Of a stretch of 64,000 nucleotides of DNA, positions 36,342 to 45,075 are shown piece by piece (positions within the stretch are counted from its first letter, which is position 1; each line of letters opens with the position of its first letter). A program made the position numbers and the translations under genes. The notes beneath the pieces were generated by a model. It did not search any database. It had not been told where the DNA came from and worked only from the letters and a program-made list of their open reading frames with translations. The stretch spans positions 53,620 to 117,619 of the forward strand of contig DATLLJ010000070.1 of assembly GCA_035537875.1 (NCBI GenBank), given 5' to 3'. Source of the DNA: DATLLJ01 sp035537875 (GTDB lineage: Bacteria; Acidobacteriota; Vicinamibacteria; Vicinamibacterales; CAVVIG01).

Positions 36342-37313
36342 CTAACTACCCTCGTCCACGAATTCGACGCCCAGCCGCCCCATGTTGCGGAACTTGTCGT
36401 ATCGACGCGACAGCCGCACGTCGCGATCCAGGGCGCTCACCTCCGCAAGAACGCGTTCCAGCACCCCGTCGATGATCCGCACCGACGCCGCGGGATCGGT
36501 GTGCGCGCCGCCGATCGGTTCGGGCACAATCTCGTCGATAATCGCGGCCTTCAGCAAATCGGGCGCCGTCAGCTTCAGCGCTTCGGCTGCATCGACCTTT
36601 TTCGCCGGACTGCGCCAGAGGATGGCCGCGCACCCTTCGGGCGGAATCACGCTGTAGATCGCGAATTCGAGCATCAGGACCCGGTCGCCGACCGCGATGC
36701 CCAGCGCGCCGCCACTGCCTCCCTCGCCGCTGACGATCACGATGATGGGTGTATCGAGCAGCATCATGTCGCGCAGATTCACCGCGATGGCTTCGGCCAC
36801 GCCGCGCTCTTCGGATTCGATGCCGGGGTAGGCAGCTGGCGTGTCGACGAACACAATCACCGGCCGGCTGAACTTTTCAGCCAGCCGCATGGCGCGCAGC
36901 GCCTTGCGGTACCCCTCCGGGCGCGCATAGCCGAAGTTCCTGAAAATCTTGTCCTTGGTGTCCCGGCCCTTGACGTGGCCGACGACGAGAACCGGCTGAT
37001 TCTTGTAGTCCGCGAACCCCGTCATGATGGCGTGATCGTCTGCAAAACGGCGGTCGCCGTGGATTTCGACAAACCCGCTGAACAGCTGCGGGATGATGTC
37101 TTCGAGTCCCGGACGGTTGGGGTGCCGTGCCACCAGCACACGCTGCCAGGGCGTGAGGTCCCGATACAGGTCGCGCCGAATTATCTCGAGGCGCCGCTTC
37201 ATCAGCTCGATTTCCCGCTCGCGCGCATCCGTGCGCGGGAGAGCGCTCAGCGCCTCGAGTTCCTTCAGGACCGCGCCGATCGGCTCCTCGAAGTCCAGCG
37301 TCTCTAGCGCCAT
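36342..37313 (-). CDS. accA: Acetyl-CoA carboxylase carboxyltransferase subunit alpha
   Basis: AccA pairs with AccD to move carboxyl from biotin to acetyl-CoA in fatty-acid synthesis. The ~323-residue protein has the N-terminal helical region (DFEEPIGAVLKELEAL), the core VFVDTPAAYPGIESEERGVAEAIA and SGEGGSGGALGIAVGDRVLMLE oxyanion-hole segments, and the conserved C-terminal helices. The start at 37313 is chosen by family homology. It lies 10 nt after dnaE and is co-transcribed with it, a frequent pairing. Confidence 0.96.
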   Translation of the reverse strand: MALETLDFEEPIGAVLKELEALSALPRTDAREREIELMKRRLEIIRRDLYRDLTPWQRVLVARHPNRPGLEDIIPQLFSGFVEIHGDRRFADDHAIMTGFADYKNQPVLVVGHVKGRDTKDKIFRNFGYARPEGYRKALRAMRLAEKFSRPVIVFVDTPAAYPGIESEERGVAEAIAVNLRDMMLLDTPIIVIVSGEGGSGGALGIAVGDRVLMLEFAIYSVIPPEGCAAILWRSPAKKVDAAEALKLTAPDLLKAAIIDEIVPEPIGGAHTDPAASVRIIDGVLERVLAEVSALDRDVRLSRRYDKFRNMGRLGVEFVDEGS

Positions 37314-37323
37314 CGCCGATCCA

Positions 37324-40300
37324 TCACCGGAGCTCCACCGACCCGACACCGACCACCTGCTCCACCTCCGCAATCAACGATGGGGACGGACGGACGCGAA
37401 TCTGGGCCGACACGTCGGCGCGGACCCGCAGCTGTTTCGGGGCCGCCGGCAACTCGATGACGAAGGACACGCGGCGATCCCCCCGATGCCGGGAGAAGAT
37501 TTCTTCCAAGGTCTCGAACAGCCCGCGATCGGCTGGTTGCCGGACACAAATCGCGACCTCTCGCGTCAGCCGCTCCCTGACGCTCTCGAGCGGCACGATC
37601 TCCGATGCCAGAATCCGTACCGACTCCTCGTCGCGTTCCAGCTTCCCGCGAACCAGCACGAGCGTTCCGGCTTCGATCAGCGTCGCGCTTCGCTGAAACG
37701 CCTCGGGAAAGGCGATGACCTCGACGCTCCCCTGTGCGTCTTCGACGGTGAACACGGCCATGCGGTCGCCCTTTCGCGTCTTCAACAGCCGGCACGCGGC
37801 GATGATCCCCCCGATGCTGGTGTCAGGCTCGATCGGTTTCGGACCGCCCGCGCTCCATGAGTCCGAGCGCGACCCGTTTGCGGGGGCGTCCGCGAGCTCG
37901 GTCGTGGCCCTGGCACCGAATTCCTTCAGAGCCGCTGCGTAGCGATCGACGGGGTGACCGCTCCAAAATAGGCCGAGGGTCTCCTTCTCGAAAGTGAGCT
38001 GTTCGGTCTCGGTCCAGGGCCGGGCGTCAGGCAGCGCCATGGGGTGAAGACCCTGGTCCGCCGAGCCCTCGGCGACGGGCGCCGCGAACAGCTGCGCCTG
38101 GCCCTCGCTCCGGTCTCGCTGCACCCGCGCGCCATGCTCACACGCCGCATCGACGGCCGCGAGCAGCCGCGGACGCAACGCGGAGATCGGCAACGAATCG
38201 TAGTCAGCCTGCCCGCGCACGATCGAATCGAAGGCACCCGCTTTGGCCAGGCTCTCGAACACGCGCTTGTTCACGAGGCGCAGGTCGAGCTCCTCACAGA
38301 GCGCGGCGAGCGACGTAATGCGACCCTGCTTGCTGCGAACCTCCAGCAACGACGCCACGGCTCCTTCGCCGACGTTCTTGATGGCGGCCAGACCGAAACG
38401 CACCCCCTGGCCGGGCTCGACCGTGAACCGCAGCTGGCTCTCGTTGATGTCCGGAGGCAGCACCGGGATCCCCCGTTCGCGGCACTCGGTCAGGTACACG
38501 GCGAGCTTGTCGGTATTCTGAGCCTCGATCGTCAGCAGCGCGGCAGCGAAGTGCCACGGGTAGTTGGCCTTGAGGTAGGCCGTCTGGTACGCCAGCAGCG
38601 CGTAGGCGGTCGCGTGCGCCTTGGGGAAACCATACCCGGCGAAATGCTCCATCAAATCGAAGATGGTCCCGGCCCGCTTGGCGCTCACGCCGTGTCGCTG
38701 GGCGCCGCCGACGAACTTGGCGCGCTGCGCCTGCATGACGTCGGCCTTCTTCTTCCCCATCGCCTTGCGGAGAATGTCGGCTTCGCCGAGCGTGAATCCG
38801 GCGAGCTCCCGGGCGATGCGCATCACCTGTTCCTGATACGCGATGACGCCGTAGGTTTCCGAGAGAATCGGCTCGAGCTGCGGCAGCTCGTATGTGACTT
38901 CGGTCTTTCCGTGCTTTCGGGCGATGAAGTCGTCGACCATCCCGCTCCGAAGCGGACCCGGCCGATAGAGCGCGTTCAGCGCGATGAGATCGTCGAGGCG
39001 TTGAGGCTTGGCCTTGCGCAGGATGTCGCGCATGCCGCTGCTCTCGAACTGAAAGATGCCGTAGGCCTGACCGTCCTGGAAGATCTGATACGTCTTGGGA
39101 TCGTCGAGCGGGATGCTCCCGATGTCCAGTTTCTCGCCCGTGGTCCGCTCGATCTCGACGACCGCATCGTCAATCAGCGTCAACGTGCTGAGGCCCAGGA
39201 AATCCATCTTCAGAAGACCGATGCGCTCGATCTCCTTCATCGACCATTGGGTCGTGATTTCGTCGCGCGCACCCTTGTAGACGGGCGCGTATTCCGTAAT
39301 CGGCCGGGGGGCGATCACGACGCCGGCCGCGTGCACCGAGGCATGCCTCGTCATCCCTTCGAGCCGTCTGGCAACGGCGAGCAGCTCTTTCACCCGCGGA
39401 TCGGTCTGCTCCATCTCCCTCAACGCCGGATTTTCCTCGAGGGCTTTGTCGAGCGTCATATCCAGGGCGGCAGGGATCTGCTTGGCCACCTTGTCCACAT
39501 CCGCGAAGGGCATCTCGAGCACCCGGCCCACATCGCGTATGACCGCCTTGGCCTTCATCGTGCCGAAGGTGATGATTTGAGCCACGTTCTCGCGGCCGTA
39601 CTTGCGGGTGACGTATTCGATGACCTCTCCGCGTCGGCGCTCGCAGAAGTCCATGTCGATGTCGGGCAACGACACCCGTTCGGGGTTGAGGAACCGTTCG
39701 AAGATGAGATCGAAATGCAGCGGATCGATGTCCGTGATGCGGAGGCAGTACGCGACCAGGCTGCCGGCGGCCGACCCGCGACCCGGCCCGACCGGAATCC
39801 CCTGTTCGCGGGCGTAGCGGATGAAGTCCCACACGATCAGGAAGTACCCCGGGTACTTCATCTGCTTGATCATCTCGATCTCGTACGAGAGACGTCGCTC
39901 GTACTCGTCGATCGTGTGCCTCAGGGCGCCGGCACCCGCCAGTTGGCGCAGACGCTCGAGCCTGTCCTTGAATCCCTCTCGGACCACCAGTTCGAAGTAC
40001 TCGTCGAGCGAGTAAGGCGCAGGTACGTCGAAGTTCGGGAGATAGTTCTCGCCCTCGCCCAGCCGGACGTCGCAGCGATCCGCGATACGAACCGAGTTCG
40101 CCAGGGCCTCGGGGAAGTCCTTGAACGCCTCCGCCATCTGCTCGGCGGTCTTCAGAAAGAAGTTGCGGCTTTCGTACCGCATCCGCTTGGGATCGCTGAA
40201 GGCCTTGCCGGTGCCGATGCAGAGCAGGATGTCATGGGGGTGCGCGTCGGTTTCGCGCACGTAGTGCACGTCGTTCGTGCACACCAGCGACAGCCCGAGG

Positions 40301-40887
40301 TCGCGCGCGATGGCCGGCAGACCCGCGTTGACCACCCGTTGATCGTCGATGCCGTGCCACTGGAGCTCGAGAAAAAAATTCTCCCGGCCGAGGATGTCCC
40401 GGTACGCGGCCGCGGCTTCGACGGCCTTCCGTTCGTGCTGGTGCGAGAGCCCTTCGGCCACCTCGCCCTTGAGGCAACTGCTCAACCCGATCAGACCGGC
40501 GGAGTGCGCGGCCAGCAGCGCCTTGTCGATGCGAGGCTTGTAATAGAAACCCTCCGTGTATCCCGCCGACACCAGCTTGATCAGGTTGTGATAGCCCTCG
40601 CTCGTCTCTGCGAGCAGGACCAGGTGATTGGCAGTTTCCCCCGGGTTGCCGCTCTTCGTCCGCCGATCGCCCGGGGCCACGTAAACTTCGCAGCCGAGGA
40701 TTGGCTTCACCCCTCTCTGCCGTGCGTGATCGTGGAAGATCACCGACGAGAACATGTTGCCGTGCTCGGTCACGGCGAGAGCCGGCATCTTCAGCTTCTC
40801 GGCCTGATCCAGCAGCTCGTCGATGCGGCACGCGCCGTCGAGCAACGAGAACTCGGTATGCAGGTGAAGATGGACGAAGTCGGCCAC
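37324..40887 (-). CDS. dnaE: DNA polymerase III alpha subunit
   Basis: This is the replicative polymerase subunit, 1187 residues. The PHP domain begins at once (HLHLHTEFSLLDG, TEHGN) and keeps most metal ligands. The polymerase core has GPGRGSAAGSLVAY and the catalytic PDIDMDFCERRRGEVIEYV. The fingers, helix-hairpin-helix region and a C-terminal OB fold (GGIIAACRLLKTRKGDRMAVFTVED) follow. The start is GTG; G-rich repeats directly upstream supply the only purine-rich ribosome-binding sequence. Confidence 0.97.
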   Translation of the reverse strand: MADFVHLHLHTEFSLLDGACRIDELLDQAEKLKMPALAVTEHGNMFSSVIFHDHARQRGVKPILGCEVYVAPGDRRTKSGNPGETANHLVLLAETSEGYHNLIKLVSAGYTEGFYYKPRIDKALLAAHSAGLIGLSSCLKGEVAEGLSHQHERKAVEAAAAYRDILGRENFFLELQWHGIDDQRVVNAGLPAIARDLGLSLVCTNDVHYVRETDAHPHDILLCIGTGKAFSDPKRMRYESRNFFLKTAEQMAEAFKDFPEALANSVRIADRCDVRLGEGENYLPNFDVPAPYSLDEYFELVVREGFKDRLERLRQLAGAGALRHTIDEYERRLSYEIEMIKQMKYPGYFLIVWDFIRYAREQGIPVGPGRGSAAGSLVAYCLRITDIDPLHFDLIFERFLNPERVSLPDIDMDFCERRRGEVIEYVTRKYGRENVAQIITFGTMKAKAVIRDVGRVLEMPFADVDKVAKQIPAALDMTLDKALEENPALREMEQTDPRVKELLAVARRLEGMTRHASVHAAGVVIAPRPITEYAPVYKGARDEITTQWSMKEIERIGLLKMDFLGLSTLTLIDDAVVEIERTTGEKLDIGSIPLDDPKTYQIFQDGQAYGIFQFESSGMRDILRKAKPQRLDDLIALNALYRPGPLRSGMVDDFIARKHGKTEVTYELPQLEPILSETYGVIAYQEQVMRIARELAGFTLGEADILRKAMGKKKADVMQAQRAKFVGGAQRHGVSAKRAGTIFDLMEHFAGYGFPKAHATAYALLAYQTAYLKANYPWHFAAALLTIEAQNTDKLAVYLTECRERGIPVLPPDINESQLRFTVEPGQGVRFGLAAIKNVGEGAVASLLEVRSKQGRITSLAALCEELDLRLVNKRVFESLAKAGAFDSIVRGQADYDSLPISALRPRLLAAVDAACEHGARVQRDRSEGQAQLFAAPVAEGSADQGLHPMALPDARPWTETEQLTFEKETLGLFWSGHPVDRYAAALKEFGARATTELADAPANGSRSDSWSAGGPKPIEPDTSIGGIIAACRLLKTRKGDRMAVFTVEDAQGSVEVIAFPEAFQRSATLIEAGTLVLVRGKLERDEESVRILASEIVPLESVRERLTREVAICVRQPADRGLFETLEEIFSRHRGDRRVSFVIELPAAPKQLRVRADVSAQIRVRPSPSLIAEVEQVVGVGSVELR

Positions 40888-40891
40888 TCTG

Positions 40892-40960
40892 TAACCCCTA
40901 ACCCCGGACCCCTAGCCTCTAACCCCTAACCCCTAACCCCTAGCCTCTAGCCTCTAACCC
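40892..40960 (-). repeat. Telomere-like ctaacccc repeat in the dnaE leader, G-quadruplex capable
   Basis: Degenerate 7-nt units (ctaaccc, ctagcct) run for about 69 nt between guaA and dnaE. On the minus (dnaE mRNA) strand they give six GGGG tracts (complement of 40937-40940, 40930-40933, 40923-40926, 40909-40912, 40902-40905, 40895-40898). Loops between the first three are TTA, so a four-tract G-quadruplex is possible within 10 nt of the start codon. Confidence 0.85.
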
Positions 40961-40962
40961 TG

Positions 40963-42498
40963 TCACTCCCACTCGATCGTCGAAGGAGGCTTCGAACTGA
41001 TGTCGTACACCACGCGGTTGATCCCCCGCACCTCGTTGACGATACGCGAGGAGATGCAGCCGAGCAGCTCGTGGGGGAGGCGCGCCCAGTCCGCGGTCAT
41101 CCCGTCCCGGCTCTCCACGGCTCGAATCGCGACCGTGTATTCGTAGGTCCGCTCGTCGCCCATGACGCCGACACTTTGAACCGGCAGCAGGACGGCGAAG
41201 CTCTGCCAGAGACGCGCGTACCACCCGGCTCTTCTGACCTCCTCGGCCACAATCGCGTCGGCGCGGCGGAGCAGGTCTAGCCGTGCTGGCGTGACTTCGC
41301 CCAGAATTCTCACCGCCAGGCCAGGCCCGGGGAACGGCTGGCGCACGACGAATTCCTCGTCGAGGCCCAGCTGGCGCCCGACCTCACGCACTTCGTCTTT
41401 GAAGAGCTCGCGCAGCGGCTCGACGAGCGACATGCGCATGCGTGCCGGCAGCCCGCCGACGTTATGGTGGCTCTTGATGAGCGAGGACTGCCCGACAATC
41501 GCCACCGACTCGATGACGTCCGGATACAGCGTGCCTTGTCCCAGAAACTCGACGTGTCCGAGCTTGGCCGCCTCGGCCTCGAACACGTCGATGAACGTGG
41601 CGCCGATGATCTTCCGCTTCTGTTCCGGATCGACCACGCCTTTGAGGCGCTCGAGAAACAGCGCCGAGGCATCGGCAAACACCAGCGGCAGGTTGAGCCG
41701 CTCGAAGCGCTTGCGAATCTGCGACGCCTCGTTCTGCCGCAGCACGCCGTTGTCGACGAAAATGCAGGTCAGGGCGTCGCCGACGGCTCGATGCATCAGC
41801 AGCGCGGCCACCGTCGAATCCACGCCGCCACTGAGGCCGCACACGACCCGCCCCTGCCCGACCTGTGCCCGCACGCGCCTCGTCGTCTCCTCCACGAAGG
41901 AGGCCATCGTCCAGTCGCCGGTGCAGCCGCAGACGCCGTACGCGAAGTTGCGCAGGATCGCGAGACCCTGCTCGGTATGAGCGACTTCCGGGTGGAACAA
42001 CAGCGCGTAGAGTCGTCGGCCGGCGTCCGCCATGGCGGCAACCGGCGCGTTGGCGCTGGTTGCGGTCACCGCGAAGCCGCCGGGCGCCGCGGCCACGAAA
42101 TCGCCGTGGCTCGCCCAGACGCGAATCTCCGGTGGAATGCCGACAAACAGTGCCGTCGGCTCAGCGACGCTCACGGTGGCGTGTCCGAATTCGCGCTGCG
42201 GCGCCGGGGCGACACGTCCGCCCAGCGTGTGAGCCATCAACTGCATGCCGTAGCAGATGCCGAGCACCGGGCTTCCCATCTCGAACAGCGCTGGATCACA
42301 GTGCGGAGCGCCCGCGTCGGATACGCTCTTGGGCCCACCGGACAGGATGATCCCGACCGGCGCCCGAGCGGCGATCTTGTCCGCCGGTGTCTCGGGCGGC
42401 CAGATTTCCGAATATACCGAAAGCTCCCGGAGGCGCCGGGCGATGAGCTGCGTGTACTGCGATCCGAAGTCCAGAACGATGATCGTCTGATGGCTCAC
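40963..42498 (-). CDS. guaA: GMP synthase (glutamine-hydrolysing)
   Basis: GuaA converts XMP to GMP using glutamine. The 511-residue protein has the class I amidotransferase domain with nucleophile C82 (GICYGMQ) and the HPE pair in FHPEVAHTE. The ATP pyrophosphatase domain has the P-loop GLSGGVDST. The C-terminal dimerisation domain ends in the usual YDISSKPPSTIEWE. It appears monocistronic, separated from dnaE by a repeat. Confidence 0.97.
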   Translation of the reverse strand: MSHQTIIVLDFGSQYTQLIARRLRELSVYSEIWPPETPADKIAARAPVGIILSGGPKSVSDAGAPHCDPALFEMGSPVLGICYGMQLMAHTLGGRVAPAPQREFGHATVSVAEPTALFVGIPPEIRVWASHGDFVAAAPGGFAVTATSANAPVAAMADAGRRLYALLFHPEVAHTEQGLAILRNFAYGVCGCTGDWTMASFVEETTRRVRAQVGQGRVVCGLSGGVDSTVAALLMHRAVGDALTCIFVDNGVLRQNEASQIRKRFERLNLPLVFADASALFLERLKGVVDPEQKRKIIGATFIDVFEAEAAKLGHVEFLGQGTLYPDVIESVAIVGQSSLIKSHHNVGGLPARMRMSLVEPLRELFKDEVREVGRQLGLDEEFVVRQPFPGPGLAVRILGEVTPARLDLLRRADAIVAEEVRRAGWYARLWQSFAVLLPVQSVGVMGDERTYEYTVAIRAVESRDGMTADWARLPHELLGCISSRIVNEVRGINRVVYDISSKPPSTIEWE

Positions 42499-42840
42499 GA
42501 AGCGGCCCGCCTGGGAACCTGAGCGTGTCTGAGGAGCGATGAGAACGGGAATAGACGCTATCTTAGACTATTTGTGATGGGTTGTATCGGTTCGTACCCG
42601 GTCTCGTGAGTTCATTAGGTCAGTTGCACGATCCACGTCGTCGTCATTGCGGCTCGTTGCGGTTCATGGCGACTCGTTTGTGATCATCCGTTAGCCATCG
42701 GTTAGCGGCCTCCTCGCTTTCTCCATGCAGCACCGCCCCGAGTCGAGCGGCGGCGTCCTGCTGGTCTTCGCGAAAGAGCACGCGCATCTCACACGCAGCA
42801 CTCGCGCACGCGATGCCGTCCGCCCTGGCCCGTGATTCGT
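42499..42840. other. Intergenic stretch upstream of guaA
   Basis: No gene is recognised. Positions 42640-42700 hold loosely repeated gttgcgg/gttagc units of the same general kind as the other short-period repeats but too degenerate to define. The part next to 42498 must contain the guaA promoter; no clear boxes were seen. Confidence 0.4.
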
Positions 42841-43140
42841 CGGAAGCTCGATATGCTGAATGCATAGCGTCAGCGGTGGACCGCCGGCGCTGTCCATCTT
42901 CTTCAGCTAGCCGTCAGCAAAGAACGCGACCGAGCGACTGTCGGGCGACCTGACTGGTGAGACCGCCCCTTCGGTCCCCGCTAGCCCCTTCGCCGCCAGA
43001 GTATCCAGCGACCGTACCCAGATCAGCGTACCTCCCGACGCGTTCTGCGCCACGAAGGCCGCCTGACGCCCGTCGGGACCAAGAATCGCGTCGCTTCGAC
43101 GGGACCGGACGCGCCGTAATGCCGAAATGGAAACTCGCAC
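42840..43140 (-). pseudogene. Relic of a PD40 (TolB-like) propeller protein, probably a Ser/Thr kinase C-terminus
   Basis: The minus-strand frame reads GPDGRQAAFVAQ, then IWVRSLDTLAAKGLAGTEGA, SPDSRSVAFFADG, an in-frame TAG (42907-42909) and then LKKMDSAGGPPLTLC. Those phrases are the repeating blades of the propeller attached to many acidobacterial-type Ser/Thr kinases, and they continue across the stop in the same frame. The kinase domain and the rest of the propeller are absent. The sequence degenerates after TLC. Confidence 0.8.
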
Positions 43141-43227
43141 GAACCGACTGAATCGGTGGTATCGTGCCGATGGTTTTGGCTCGATGACGATTCGATGCCA
43201 CGCTCAATGAGCAAGGAGGCACACGCT

Positions 43228-43758
43228 ATGAAGACCGCCGTTCTCCACGCACTTGGCACACTCGCCCTCTGCGGGCTGTTTGTGTCCGCATGCAGTAGTC
43301 CTGCTCCGCAGCAGTCGGCCCCGCCGTCCCCTGCCGCAGACCAGGCAGCGCCGATGACGGCGAAGCCGGAAGTCAGCATCAATGCGGTGATGGTCGAGTT
43401 CGTCGATCACGCAGCACACAACCTGTGGAACGTCGAACAGGAAGGCAAGGCGCCCAAAACTGATGCGGACTGGGAGATCGTGGTCGAACACGCCGTGCAG
43501 ATTGCTGCAGCGGGACCTGCAATTACGGTTGGAGGCACGGGCCCGAGCGATGCGGTCTGGATAAAGTCGCCGGCATGGCACAACTACGCGCAGCGAATGT
43601 CGGATGCCGGCGTGGCCGCGATGAAGGCCGCGCAGAGCAAGAACGTCGATGCTCTCATCAAGGCGAACGATGCACTCGTTGAATCCTGCGAGTCGTGCCA
43701 CAAGGAGTTCAAGCCGGACTTGCCTACAGAGGGGATCGCTCACAAACACGTCGACTAG
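43228..43758 (+). CDS. Cytochrome c'-like lipoprotein
   Basis: The 176-residue product has a lipobox (LFVSAC, Cys22), a Pro/Ala/Gln-rich linker and a predicted helical domain. It ends with one haem site CESCH (154-158), in the C-terminal place typical of cytochrome c' and its relatives. Met55 (VMVEFVDHAAHNLW) could be a distal ligand. A strong AAGGAGG precedes the ATG. It would be anchored in the periplasm. The electron partner or gas-binding role is unknown. No cytochrome-maturation genes are present nearby. Confidence 0.85.
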   Translation: MKTAVLHALGTLALCGLFVSACSSPAPQQSAPPSPAADQAAPMTAKPEVSINAVMVEFVDHAAHNLWNVEQEGKAPKTDADWEIVVEHAVQIAAAGPAITVGGTGPSDAVWIKSPAWHNYAQRMSDAGVAAMKAAQSKNVDALIKANDALVESCESCHKEFKPDLPTEGIAHKHVD

Positions 43759-43842
43759 GACCGGTCTCATCAGCCAGCGTCACTGCAAAGGAGAAAGCCC
43801 CAGGGCGACAGCGGGGCGAATCCGGCGGCAGGACAAGCACGA

Positions 43843-43866
43843 AAGGGCCAGGAAATCCTGACCCTT
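43843..43866 (+). terminator. Hairpin after the cytochrome gene
   Basis: The segments aagggccagg and cctgaccctt pair over 10 bp with one mismatch around a 4-nt loop. It follows the cytochrome c'-like gene by about 85 nt and precedes the propeller gene by about 25 nt. The T-run expected of an intrinsic terminator is lacking. Confidence 0.4.
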
Positions 43867-43890
43867 CGTATAAGACGCTATGATAACCGT

Positions 43891-45075
43891 GTGAGCGCAT
43901 ATCCGACCACAAGATGTTGTAGTGCAACTGCCCTCATCTTCGTGCTCTCGATGCTCACGTCGCGGTCCGGAATGGCGCAGCACGGGCCGTCGGTCGGCGC
44001 CTCACTCTCGCTCTTTCCCGTCCGTGCGGTCTGGACACTCGCGCTCGACAACGCGCTCGTCGCGCCGCCTGGATATTCCCCGTCACATGTCTTCTTCCCC
44101 ATCGAAGGGAATCGGCTGGTCGCGTACGAGCTGGAGCACGGACGCCAGACGTGGATCGCGTCGGTCCGTCCGATGCTCGAGCCCGTCGAAGGCGACGGCC
44201 TCTTGTTCGTTCACGAGGCGGGCACGGTGAAGGCGATTCGCATCAACGACGGCAGTACTGCCTGGGAGATCTCCGATCTGCCCCAGCTTGCGGTTGCGCC
44301 AGTCTGGGGCGACGGTCGGCTGATCTTGTGCACTGCGAGCGGCGAGGTCCTCGTCTTGCGCGCGCTCGATGGACAGCTTGTCTGGCGTCAGAACCTCGGT
44401 TCGCGCGCACACGCCCCGCCGGCGCTGGCGGCGAATCGCGCCTACGTCCCGCTGGACGATGGGCGGATCGTGGCGGTGAGCGTGGAGACGGGCGCTTCGC
44501 TGTGGGCAGGCCGTTTGCCCGAGCCGGCCACGGCGCTGCTCGCCGACACCGACCGCCTGTTCGCGGGATCGCGCGACAACTTCTTCTATGCGATCCGCGA
44601 GGAGGACGGCACCATCGCGTGGCGCTGGCGCACCGGGGCCGACGTCGTCGGTCTCCCGGTCGTCGATGATCGAAACGTGTACTTCGTGTCGATGGACAAC
44701 GTCCTGCGGGCTTTGTCTCGACGGAGCGGCGTGCAGCAGTGGGTGCGGTTGTTGTCGCTCAGGCCGACGCGGGGGCCGTTGGCCATCGGGCGCACCCTGG
44801 TCGTGAGCGGCATCGCCCAGTCGCTTCCCGCCTACAACATGAGCGACGGCTCGCCGGCCGGGGAATTACCAGCGGCGGGCGAGCTCGCTGCGGCACCCGC
44901 CGTGGTCCGGAATTCACCCTTGGGATTGCCTCAGGTGCTCGTGGTGACCCGCGATCTCGCTCGAGGCGCCACTGCAACCCTTTTCGCGCGGCAGCTCGAT
45001 CCACCGCTCTCCCCGTTCGTTCCTCCTCCCGGGGCGATCGAGGTCACCCCACCGCTGGGCGTTCCAGCCGAGTAG
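43891..45075 (+). CDS. Exported PQQ-type beta-propeller protein (BamB-like)
   Basis: The 394-residue protein has an N-terminal hydrophobic segment (about 8-29, ending near GMAQ) compatible with a signal peptide. It is followed by repeated PQQ-enzyme-type blades, for example GNRLVAYELEHGRQTW, AGTVKAIRINDGSTAWE, SGEVLVLRALDGQLVWRQ and DNFFYAIREEDGTIAWRWRTG. No catalytic site of a dehydrogenase is seen, so a scaffold role such as BamB in outer-membrane assembly is possible. The start is GTG. Its 3' end overlaps the converging membrane-protein gene by 32 bp. Confidence 0.8.
   Translation: MSAYPTTRCCSATALIFVLSMLTSRSGMAQHGPSVGASLSLFPVRAVWTLALDNALVAPPGYSPSHVFFPIEGNRLVAYELEHGRQTWIASVRPMLEPVEGDGLLFVHEAGTVKAIRINDGSTAWEISDLPQLAVAPVWGDGRLILCTASGEVLVLRALDGQLVWRQNLGSRAHAPPALAANRAYVPLDDGRIVAVSVETGASLWAGRLPEPATALLADTDRLFAGSRDNFFYAIREEDGTIAWRWRTGADVVGLPVVDDRNVYFVSMDNVLRALSRRSGVQQWVRLLSLRPTRGPLAIGRTLVVSGIAQSLPAYNMSDGSPAGELPAAGELAAAPAVVRNSPLGLPQVLVVTRDLARGATATLFARQLDPPLSPFVPPPGAIEVTPPLGVPAE

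Noticed and set aside
38044..40929. 961-codon open frame on the plus strand opposite dnaE
   Set aside because: It is a GC-driven antisense shadow of dnaE with no domain and a low-complexity composition; dnaE motifs on the minus strand are clear.
43759..43842. Possible riboswitch-like GC-rich segment before the propeller gene
   Set aside because: A small gcccc/ggggc stem is present, but no match to the c-di-GMP or other known aptamer cores could be made by eye.
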